NCBI GenBank assembly: GCA_038373885.1
Contig: JAWZYV010019552.1
Location: forward strand, 62,001-126,000
Source: Cheiracanthium punctorium
Lineage: Eukaryota > Arthropoda > Arachnida > Araneae > Cheiracanthiidae
DNA length: 64,000 nt
Reading direction: 5' to 3'
The notes under the pieces were generated by a model. The model was not told the DNA's origin. It saw nothing but the letters and a program-made list of their open reading frames with translations, and ran no database searches. Of the stretch, positions 26,064 through 38,000 are shown piece after piece. The first letter of the stretch is position 1. Each line of letters begins with the position of its first letter. A program made the position numbers and the translations under genes.

Positions 26064-29000
26064 TGAACACGATAGCTCCTGAACGGGGCATGCGATTGAG
26101 CTCAAATTGGGTATATATGTTATAAACCACCGTCGCAAGACCGGTATTGATTTGGGTGTGTATAGGACTTATAGTTTTTCTACAGGGCTACGACAAAGAT
26201 TTCTTTTACATTATGGCCTATGGGGGAAAATTCTGGAAAGTGCGCTAGTGTTTAAACGGTACATTCGATGGAGCTCAAATTGCGTATACATGTTATAAAC
26301 CACCGTCGCAAGACCTGCATTGATTTTGGTGTGTATAGGACTTATAGTGTTTCTACAGGGCTACGACAAAAATTTCTTTTACATTATGGCCCATGGGGGA
26401 AAATTCTGGAAAATGCGCTAGCGTTTAAACGGTGCATACGATTGAGCTCAAATTGGGTATATATATTATAAACCACCGTCGTAAGACCTGTATTGATTTT
26501 GGTGTGTATAGGACTTATTGTTTTTCTACAGGGCTACGACAAAGATTTCTTTTACATTACGGCCTATGGGACGAAATTCTTGAAAGTGTGCTAGCGTTTA
26601 AACGGTGCATTCGATTGAGCTTCAATTTGGTATATATATATTTGAATTATTCATCGATTAAAATTTATTTAAATGCTTGGTAACGATCTTAATCGTAAGT
26701 GTTCGGAAAGTCGAGTGGAGTCACTCCAGATTTTTCTTGTATTTTATTGGTTAATCTGAAACGTTTCGTAGTAGTGAAGATCATTGTGACGAGATTATTT
26801 TTTTTTCCAGTCTTCCAAGATGGCGACCACGCCCCAGGAGAAGATCCGCCGCATCACCTCCTCCACGCCCAACAACCCCCTCTCCCCCTTCTACGACTCC
26901 TCGGGCACCCCCATGAAGCCGGTCGCCAGACTCACGGTCACGAGGCAGAGGGTGTACGACAAGTCGTGCGACGACTACGACAGCCCCGCCACCTCCACCC
27001 ACACCTACGGCGGACCGGACCCCAACGTACTGGACCCGGAAAAAGGTGAGTCTCATCGACGCCTTCCATTCTCCCGACCTGCTACAGTGAAACCTGTGAT
27101 GTTCATCACCTTTGTAATTGACCTTTTTTCCCCCCTCTAATGGCTGGCCTCTGCCTTGAAGGCTTTGGCCGCAACAGGCCGGAATGGTCGGTCTCTTTAT
27201 TATGGGGGCACCCAGTAGGTGGCCCGCTATGAAGGGACGGACATGAAAACCCCGCCCAGTCGGGGATCGAACCCCGGGAGTTGAACCGAAACCGGAGTAC
27301 GGTGCTTTACCCACCCTACAACTCGGTATAACAAAACTGAAATAAAAAAGTGATAATAATAAATGGGCAATTGACCAAGTCAGTTTAGGTCAATTGATAT
27401 TAATTTAAAAGTGATAATAAAAAATGAAGAAAACGAATCATTCAATATATTAATCAGAAACAGCAAATTTTCATAAAACACCCTTTTTCTAGCTTAAAAT
27501 AATAATCATAATTGAGTAGAGTTATATTAATCAAAAACGGACAGATTTTGTAAAAAACACTCCTCTTTTTTGATCATTATTTAGGCTAAATGGAGCTGTT
27601 GTAGAATGCTCAAAAATTGAGAATTTTTCGCTCCATTGATTTTTGTCGATGAATGGAGCCAATTTGACTCAATCGGGAGAATGGCTGTTTGAAGTCAAAA
27701 ATTGAGTAAAAATACTCTCCGTTTGATTATTATTTTACTCGGTAGATTTAAGCGTGTAGTTTGAAGCAGCAAGCAGCTACGGAGGGTATCCTCTCCTATA
27801 GTCAACATCCGTGGTAACTGTATATTAGGTTAAGTATGGATAGCTCATTTTGGACATCAACCCTTGGAGACTGACCGGTAGACTTTAGTTGTATGGAAGA
27901 TGTTTGTGATGAAAATCACATATCTAATTTAATAAACATCTAATTTGTGTTTCTTTAATGTAATCGATCCAAAATTAAGATTTCTAAATCATTTCTGTTC
28001 TCATTTTTTTATCACTTCGACTTGTAATCTGTAAATTCGCTTTTTCCCGTATGCATTATTCTTAATTGTTTATTTTCTTTTAATCAGATCTGTGGAGTCG
28101 TTTTGGGCTAAAAATAGATTGCACTACGTCCGTTTCCAATAGCAAATGCATATTGCTTACCCCCCTCTTTGGCATAGTGTTGTTGTTGCTTTTTTTTTCT
28201 TGCCCTGCGACATGTTTAAAATTATTGGCTCACGATTCCGTCTATCGAATTTTATTGGATTAAATTTTAGGGTTGCTCTGGGATGGGCGGTATTTATCCG
28301 GCCAAGCTTTTGTTCTCGCCAATGTGTCATTCTCTGTTGGCGTAATTTTAAAATGATTCCATCTTTTTATCACTGTCTTTGCAGGACGTATTTTTATTTC
28401 GCTGAGCCACCACCAGCCGTTGTAATAAGTTTATGCTTCAATAGTTTCGTTTTAATAAGAGTTTTAAGTATTTTAAAATTTTTTTCTTATATTTCAACTA
28501 AGTGTATCGATCCTGGATTTCATCCGTCACAGCGCATTATATCAGGTTGTAACGAACGTTTTCCGCCCTATCTGCCTGAAATACTAACTTCTAACTCCTT
28601 AGATAACTGTTTTTGAATTTTCGGTACCCAACCTGCACAGTGTCACATGATACAACCATAGTACTGAAAGCTGTACTCATTATTCGTTGATATTATGTAG
28701 CTGACTTTTTGCAACACAACTGGAGGTAAATGATGGTTCTAATCCTATAGAGTGATAGTTCCATTTCAGACACCTTATACTGAATGATAACTCTATTTTT
28801 TACAGATTTCACAACACAGTGTTATAAAGTAAGCCTCTTTCTTTCAAATGACAAAAATCGTTTGACAAAATAGGAGCCAATACGCCAACGAGAACTGTGT
28901 GCTGACGAAGTTTGCGGTGTCGGGAAACTTTCGTTACAACCTAATATATACTTGAACTATGCAAAATGTATTAATACAGTAATAAATTGAGTTTCATAAT

Positions 29001-32000
29001 TAAATGAACTTGTTTCTGTTCAACTTACTACTGTATATAGTAAATATAGTAACTTTCAAGTACTATGACACTATCCAATAATTAAAACGTAATACAGTAA
29101 TATTCACGTATAATTAAAATGCTTAACCCTAATAAGCAATATTATTCCTATTTTGTATCCCTTTGATTTCACATAATTTTACATATTTTACATAACTTAT
29201 ATATTTTACATAATTTTGTAGTATACTTCATATGATGCATGTAAAATCAGAAAGTAAGTATTGTACTCATGATAAGTTGACCACCTGCCTAAGTTGACCA
29301 CGAAAACGTAGAACCACTGGGTGGTCAACTTGGCATCTATTTCCATGTCGCTATTCCATTTTGAGAGACATTTCTTTCTTTGTTCATCACTGCGATCGGT
29401 ATCGCTCTTCGTCCGCCATCTTTGTGACGTAGAAACAGGAAGCACTACACTTGGTTGGAATTGAAACAACCTATAATATTTTTGCCTCTGAACGAAAAAG
29501 TTGGGAGTGAACCGTTCCCTAGGTAACCGAAGGAAATTTCCCGGAAAGAAGTTCCCGCAACGGGTTGCGGAAACAAAATCGCCCGAAATTTTCATCGTGT
29601 AATAAGACCTTACACGCTTAAATCTATTGATTAAAACTAATACTCATTTATTGATTCAATTTCTTATCGGCCGATTTAAATCCTTTTACGCCCAAAAATA
29701 CTCATTCAAGACAATAATTTGTGAGTGCCTCCATTTGCCCCAGCACTCCCCATCCGCTATATTCTACTTAGCTCAATTTTCACAATATTTTTGTCTATTT
29801 GAGTATTCTCTCTCTTCTCCCCCACGACCCATATCATATTACTACCACGTGACCATGACCAACGGTCTTGGTCAACGGATAACGGTTCATAATAAAAAAC
29901 GCGGGCATAGCTGTGTGTGTATTCGCTGGCGGTAGTTTTATGTTATATTCGCATACCAAATGCATCTTTTTCATATTCAGAGTTGTGAAATAAATTCAGC
30001 CTAGATATGGAGGAGATGCTTTAGGTAAAGATTTCGCTTTAATGACATAGTTTCTTACGATTGGATTATAAAAAGCTGTTGTAAAACAAATGAAGTTAGG
30101 ATATCTCCACCCAAAGTGAGTCAGTAGTATTTTACCTTTTTCATTTCAATAAATTGGGTCGCTTCTTTAATTCAATATCACAGCTGGTTTAACCATGATT
30201 GCATTTCTGTATTCTGACTGTACTGTGAATTCGTTTTATAACGAGAGACTATAGTGAAAATATATTCTATTTATTAAAAAAATTCTTTTTTATAGTGTAT
30301 TAAGATATATGTAATGTATTTGCCTTGATTTAAAATTTATTTTCTCGGGCTTATAATCATAGATGACAGCTCTGATAATAAAAAATGAAGAAAACGAATC
30401 ATTCAATATATTAATCAAAAACAGCCAATATTAATAAAACACCCTTTTTCTAGCTTAAAATAATAATCTTAATTGAGTACAGATATGTTAATTAAAAAAG
30501 GGCTGATTTTGCAAAAACGCTCATTCTATAGCTTCAATAATAATCATAATTGAGTACAGTTATATTAATCAAAAACGGACAGACACTCCTCATTTTTGAT
30601 TATTATTTAGCCTAAATGGAGCTGTTGTAGAATGCTCAAAAATTGAGAATTTTTCGCTCCATTGATTTTTGTCGATGAATGGAGCCAATTTTACTCAATC
30701 GTGAGAATGGCTGTTTGAAGTCAATAATTGAGTAAAAATACACTCCGTTTGATTATTATTTTACTCAATAGATTTAAGCGTGTAGATAAAAAACGAGAAA
30801 AACCCAGACAGACTGCCCACTCAAGATTTTGCACTCTAGACAGGTGTGTAACGTGCGTGCCTTACGGCAAATGCGGGGCTGGTTGGAAAGTGTTTCGTGA
30901 ACACTGATCTGTATTCTTTCCCATTTCTTTTTTTAGTGGAGTGCCGAGTGAGTGACTGGACAGACTGGTCAGAGTGCAGCGTGACCTGCGGACAGGGACA
31001 CCGAATGCGATCCCGGCAGTACCACAACCGGGCCAAGGCGGACATGGCAGGCTGCACGGTGACCTTAGTCGACAAAGAGATGTGCTCGCCTCCCTGCGTA
31101 GGGTAAGTGCGCTTTTGAAACTTTCTTTTTTTTTTACAGTGCAAACAATTTTTGAAACACAAAAAGTTGGAAAGTGTTTACGATGTCTGTCCGTCCGTGC
31201 TCTAACTGACGTCTATAGGCTATCTACGTCGAATGCGTTTTACGATTTTATCATTTATCGCTATTCTTATCTATCGGTTCTACAGGATGATCCATTTAAA
31301 AGAGTTGCCTCTGGTTTTTCTTATCCTTTTCGCGCCGACTGTCACGTATACGTGCCAGTAAGAAACGCACTCAGTTCCCGGCCGACACGCTGGCGTGCCA
31401 GAGCGTTTCCTCGTTCACCCCCGGCCGTCACACAGTTGTGCCAGTGTCCTGGAACGTTTTAAAAACTATAACTTTTGGCACAAGATGGCATTGTATGTCC
31501 ATGCGGTTACAGATACATGTAGATTTGACCTTCTACTCAGAATGGGAGTAGCATGACTCACATACACGTGGTTTTTGATAATATAAACGTAAGTTGAAAG
31601 GAATGTTTCTGAATGGTATACTTTATGACGGCTCTATAAATTCGTACGTGGTATTTCTTTATAGTAAGCAGGGAGTTTTATTTTCGCTACAGCGTTGGGT
31701 ATTACGGTTTGCAGTCCAGTTTTTAGTGGATAATTAGATCTAGTAGACGTGGATTTTTTCTCATTTTACAGTTAGAATGTCGAAGCTTCGAAAGTGTTAG
31801 AGCTTGAAATAGCAGAAATGGCGCAAATTATGAGATATTGATTCCGAAGCAGATTCGGATAGTAGTGATAGTGACACTATAATATATTCTGATTGTTCTG
31901 TTCATGGATTTAGGCTTAATCGCGAAAAACTCTCCGGCCCTGGACAGACATTTGCGAAAGAGACTGCCGGCCTCAGCGATAAGCGCGCGTTTGCGCTTCC

Positions 32001-35000
32001 CGTCGCGAAAGGGTTATTACACTTCAATCGGACGGATGTGGCTGTTAAAGCGTATAACGTGTTAGCCAAAATACCAACCTAGCTTTCTAGTAAGCAGAAG
32101 CGAATATTAATCACTGCACCAAATCGTTGATCTAAAACGCGTTTGGCATTTGTATATTCATCCAATACCACCACGGCAGTAATAATTCTATTTTAAAAGC
32201 AAATACTAGTGACAATCTAATGATTCAGAGTCAAGAAAATAAACGTTAGAACTCTTAAAACAATTTAATTCAAAACCTATTTCACAACAGAAATCTTCAC
32301 AAACTCATCAGAGAGTATAGAATTTTACAACTAGTTGCCATCAGCAAAACGAGATACTTAAATTCATATTTTGTGGATAACGTTGCCATCTCAAGATAAA
32401 CCAAATAATGATAATGCATTTTCAACAGTGGCCACTATTCCAACACTGAAGTACCGCACTATTCTAAAAAAAAAAAAAGGTAATGGCCGCTGCCAGAAGT
32501 TTGTTCTGCTATCTTCTCCGAAACCGTGGGGATTTGACTTTCGACGAAAGTGTCCACGGATTCGGAAAATTCCCGGGGGAGGGGGGGGGGATTAATAGGG
32601 ACCGTATGCCTCATACGAAAAGCGAGCGTAGCGACTCTAGGGGCTTTGGTCCCTAGTCGTTAAATAAATAAAAACTTTGTGTAAAAAACACACATAAAAT
32701 GATACTTATACCAAGATACGATCGTTTCGACTGAAAATTTATTCAGTCTTCAAGGCTGAAGTATCATTAAGTATATTTAATTAAGTATAGTTATTATTAG
32801 TATTATATTTACTATTAAGTATAGTTATAAGTAGCATTAAATTTACAGTCGAAATTATCGTATCTTGTTATAAATATAGCATTAAATTTCCAGTGGAAAT
32901 GATTGCATCTTGTTATAAGTAGCATTAAATTTTCAATAGAGACGATCGTATCTTGTTATAAGTAGCATTTTAAGTGTGTTTTTTACACAAATGATTTTAT
33001 TTATTTTATCTTTTAACACCAGTATTTTGAGTGTTTTCTCGGTACTGAAGTATCATTGTTGGAACCGTATTTAAGTGTGGGACACAATTTCTGACACTGT
33101 TGTACAGTTACAATTTTATAGATAAGCTGAAACAGAAATTTAGGCGCACAATGTCGCTTAATAGTGCGATCCTTTTATTTTTGAAAAACGTAATTTTATT
33201 CTAAATTTTTTTCATGATCATTCCTCACAGCCAATTTTGGAAATGTCCGCCACCCTTTTGAATGCAAACGTGAAAACGTCGACACACGTTTTCTGTCACT
33301 CTTCTTGATATTTTGTGTTTTTCATGCATCGATGTTTGCAGGACTTCTCCGGAAAAAAATCAGTTGTTGTAATGTTTGCATTCAATATGTTGGCAAAAAT
33401 TTGGATCATATGGGTCCTCTTTTAAATTGAGCATCCTGTGTATTAATTTTGTGAGATATCAATATTCTTATGATTCATATATTCTGCGATATCGGTCTAT
33501 GATTTATCGATTCTGTCATATCTATTTTAGTTATCGGTATTCTGATTTATCTACTGAGCGATATAGGTCTGTGTTTCATGATTAACCCATTTATGCTTAG
33601 TGTTCCTTTTTAGGGACGGCATTTCTGATATCAGTCGAAAACGTTATTTATTTTTCCCATCCTTTATTCACGAGTACTGACCCTTAACTCCACACAGTAT
33701 TTTAACACGACAAAGTAGGATGTTGACATTTCGATTTTTATACAGAATGATTTTGAAATAAATCATCCCTCATTCAAGAAGTTGTCATCAGAAATTCATC
33801 TATTGTTTGCCGGTATTAACAAAAATCGAAGAAAGTCGAAAAATATCAGGGCACAAATTGGTTAATTGATATTTATACGATATCGGTTTATGATTTACCC
33901 CATTTATCTATATTTACGATCTCGGTCTCCTATATAGTGATGATGGACACTATCTCCTTTGCAGGAACATCAGCTGCCGGACCTCCGAGTGGAGCGAGTG
34001 GTCCGAGTGCAGCGTGACCTGCGGGAAGGGTCTCCGTACCCGGCACCGCAAGTACCTAGACTCCAAGGCCAGGAAGACCTGCGCCCTCGAACTCATGGAG
34101 AAAGAGACCTGCGTCGGCATGAAGATGACCTGCGACGACGAGGACAGGACGGTGAGTACAGTACAGCACCACCACCACCGCTACTACTACTATTATTATT
34201 ATACCGGGTGATTCAAAATAGATGTTAAGGCGATTATTTTTTAAACCGTAAAGGATCGAAACATACTTCGAATTAGAAAAGTGCGTCCATGTAAGAGTAG
34301 CTTTCGGACATGGCATTTTTTTTACTGGGGGTTGTATAGATATTAAAATACGAAATTTAATTTTTAGACGGTCCCTCCTTTCCCACCCTTTATATTTAAA
34401 AGAAGGTTGCTCTTTGCCCAAGAAAATGAATAAAACAATCACGTGTGTCTAAGTGAAACAGTTAGCGAGAAAATTGATTTTGAAAAGGATGACTTACGCC
34501 ATTTGACCTACTGTGATGGCGTCCGTTTTCAGGGGGAAAAATATTTATTTTAGGGACCCACTCTGAGTGGATAAAAAATAAATAAAGATCCCATTGTTTT
34601 GAAAGGTAATTAAACACGTTCAAATGTGTGAAATGGACAGGTGCAGTTTTACCTAAAAGGATCGATACTGCTTTATGAAATGAGAGATAATTGAGTCTTT
34701 TAAGGGGTCAACCACTCATTACATCGCGCTTCCAGAGAAGGAATTTGAAAGTGTAAACGAGAATGACAAAATAATGGTGTAGGTTACTAGGGTGTGATCA
34801 CTTTCACTAGAAACTGCCAAACATACGTTACCGGAAAATTCTAGCTAAATTAGGATTTCAGAAGCCAACTATATCTATTGAGTGACTATTAACATGAATT
34901 ACTTTCTTCTGTAAAGTAATTACATTTTTCTCAGTTTCGAGACATCCCTAGGAGACACCACGACTACTATTATTTTTATAGAACATACACTATACTCCAC

Positions 35001-38000
35001 GGAAGGGATAAACGGCGTTCCTTCCACGGACACCTAATAACAATAGGGCGCAGGCCCGGACTGGCTCCTTTGGGGGCCCTCGACTAGAAAAGAGAGATTG
35101 GAAAGGGGCCCCTTACTGATCCATTGAGAGGGAATAGAATATTGGAATATGAGATATTTGGAATTTAGCCTTACGTGCCTAAAAACCACTTTGAACTATT
35201 TTAGAGCTTTTGGGCCCCCCCCCCTCAAGCCGCGGGGTTCCTGAGGCCTTCCTCTGCGCCACTGTGTAAAGACGGAAGATTACTGGAAAATAAATAATCC
35301 ACACGCTCAAACCCAAAGAGCGAAAAAAAAAAGGTTCATTGCGGAACGATCCGTTTCCATGGAAACCTACCGGTATTTCCTCAAAAGTGCGCTTTAAGTA
35401 GTCCTTTTTCAGAGAATTCCCCTCCTTGCTTCGTCTTTTTTCGGTGAATTCCCCTACTCGCTTATTGTTATATTTCGCTCCGCTCTTGTGATCGAAAAAC
35501 GCTCCTAAAGGAGGAGCGCACTTTTGAAAACTGGGCCAAAAATCGCTCCGACGGATCGAATTTCGCTCGTTTGGTTTAAGCGTGCAATTACTCTGATATA
35601 TATACATGAAATTACTCTAAAGTAATACATCCGTTTTGGGGGCCTCTATGGGGCTCCCTTCAGCCGGGGGCCCTCGGCGATCGCCGACCAGCCGACCTGT
35701 CCAGTCCGGGCATGATAGAGTGGTAGATCAGATAAACCCAACGTCCGGAAACTCCAAAACATTACTCTATCTCCTACAGCTACTTTGAAGCGCAAGCATT
35801 TTCACATCAATATAGAAGACCCACTGGATAGACTGCGCCCAACGCTGGTAAAGTGCATCCGTAGCCATCTATCCATTTAACTACCAACAACATGGCGGTC
35901 GATGGAATAGCCCATCTGCCGCCACAGAGCTCAAGTTGTCTGACACAGCTGGCTGTGCGGCAGCGCATCCAACTGTGTCAGACAAGTTCTTGAGCACGCA
36001 CAACCGGTGTGTCAGACAACGTCTTGAGCCAACACCTCCTAAACATAGAAGGCCTGAGAACAGAAGCTTTTACGTCATCACTAGGTCTTATAAGATGACG
36101 TCATCACAGTTTTAGTTTCACAATGTTCAACTATTTAAAATTTCTGGTAAGTGATACAAATTTTAATATCTTAAGTTGAAGATAAAAATTAAAATACCTT
36201 CCTGATAAAAAATAATATATTATGATCTATTTCTATATCATATTATATAATGAGTGATAGCTAAAATTTCCTATTGGTCTTAAAATTAAATTTTGACGAC
36301 AGCTGGCTGTGCCGCCATAGCCAGCTGTGCGTCAAAAAAGGGGATCTCTAGATCTGTGGCACGCGATGAACGTTTCGATCGTCCGCCCTCTTGCTGGTCG
36401 TTAAGTCGAGCGATGGCAACGGATGCCCTTTTTCAAGCGTTGGGAAAGGGTTGCGCCTCAAAGGGTTAAAGTTTATCGTAACATTTATGGGACACCCCAT
36501 ATGTAAATATGAACAGCATTTAAGGAATTAAAACCTGAGATCAATATTTATAGGATATCTTGTATATTACTGTTAGATTTAAACTTACAACAAACTAAAT
36601 AATATGCATACTACACTAAATAATATAGAGGTATATAATGTAACCGGTTGATATAGTATACCGTATTAGCCCGAACATAACGCGATGTTTTTTTGGCTGA
36701 TCATTTCCATTAAGAAACCTGACTCGCGCAAAATTCCAGACCTAGTTATAGGATATTTCTAATTATCTTGATAAAAAATTTCGGGATCGCGTTATATTCG
36801 GGCTAATACAGCAATAGTAATAATGTATGACTGGTTAATTATTCGTTAAATGAAGAGAGTTAGAAAAGTGTTTACATAATCGGTTCTCGTAGCACGATCC
36901 CACACAGCACACTATGTCAAATCAGGTCTAATAGATATCCAAACTGATCTATAACATCCAGGACATTTAAAGGATATTCATATGCGGAGGAAAAAATATA
37001 TCTGTAGGACATCTAAATCACTACCTCTATAAGATATCCTTAGAGGGCTAATAGTCTTCCGAAAAAGGATATCTATTGATAATGTATTTATGACATCCAT
37101 AAGAAATCCATCAGTAGATATCTTATGTAGCTAATGAAATAGATGTCCTATAGATATTTAATTGCCATCCAAAGCTACAAATCTATTGGATGTGCGTGTA
37201 TAACATCCATAAGAGATGCATTTGTAGACATCTTATTTACGTAGAAGATTGGATGGCTACTGAAATAAAAATTTACTCAGTTTGAAAGGATTTGCAGGAA
37301 AATCGCAAAATCTAGTAAGAATTTTTTTTTAAATCCGATGCCTCTAGCTTGAGTTCAGTGATCATCTATCATGACAACAAATTTCATTTAGTGGTTTTTA
37401 CGGGATGTGCGAAAAAAAAATTGCGCAGTTTGAAAGAATTTTCAGATAATCTCAAAACCAAACAATTTCTTTTAAAAACTCGACGCCTATGGTTTAAGTT
37501 GAGTGACCACCTATCATGTCATCAAATTTTATTTCATTCGCTTCAGTCAGTTTTACGTGATGTGCAGACAAACTTCTTTTTTTTACGGTTATACTGGGGT
37601 CCCAAATGCTTAAAACGGATAGAAAACGCAAAATTTTGTGATACCAAGTAGTGTACGGCAAATTTTAATTTTATTTATTTAGATACATAAAAGTGTTTTC
37701 ATTCCGAAATTGAATCAACAATCACTTCAAACTTAAGTCCTCTCACCGCGAGTCGAGTCTGCCTGGTGGTTACAGCGCTCGCCTTTCACGCCTTGGATCC
37801 ATGGTTCGAAACCAGCCGAAGAAAATAGGTTTCACTTTAAAAGTAACTTGAAGTTCTCATGTACGATAATAGACAATAGAGGGCAGCACCAAAATTCGCA
37901 GAACGGAGGAAGAATTCTCAGCAGTGGGTAAAAAAAAGTCGTAGTTATGGCATCACAATTCACTCCCCCCCCCCGATAAATCTTGGATATTTTGGCCGTC

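Noticed and set aside
26107..26683. Series of similar short open frames
   Set aside because: They repeat because the 173-bp minisatellite is not a multiple of three and each unit reopens a similar frame; repeat artefact.
26781..27314. Long minus-strand open frame (177 codons)
   Set aside because: It is the complement of the GC-rich exon 7 plus a SINE; Gly/Val-rich composition reflects the codon bias of the real exon.
27230..27326. tRNA gene on the minus strand
   Set aside because: A and B boxes are good but acceptor stems do not pair and the transcript would continue into a SINE body.
28146..28616. Plus-strand open frame of 156 codons
   Set aside because: Low-complexity hydrophobic composition in AT-rich intron, no domain, ends in a mariner-like terminus.
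35179..35607. Minus-strand open frame of 142 codons
   Set aside because: Lies wholly inside a hAT-like non-autonomous element and shows no transposase motif.
37755..37830. tRNA gene
   Set aside because: Only the promoter boxes are tRNA-like; no acceptor stem complementarity and no terminator right after.
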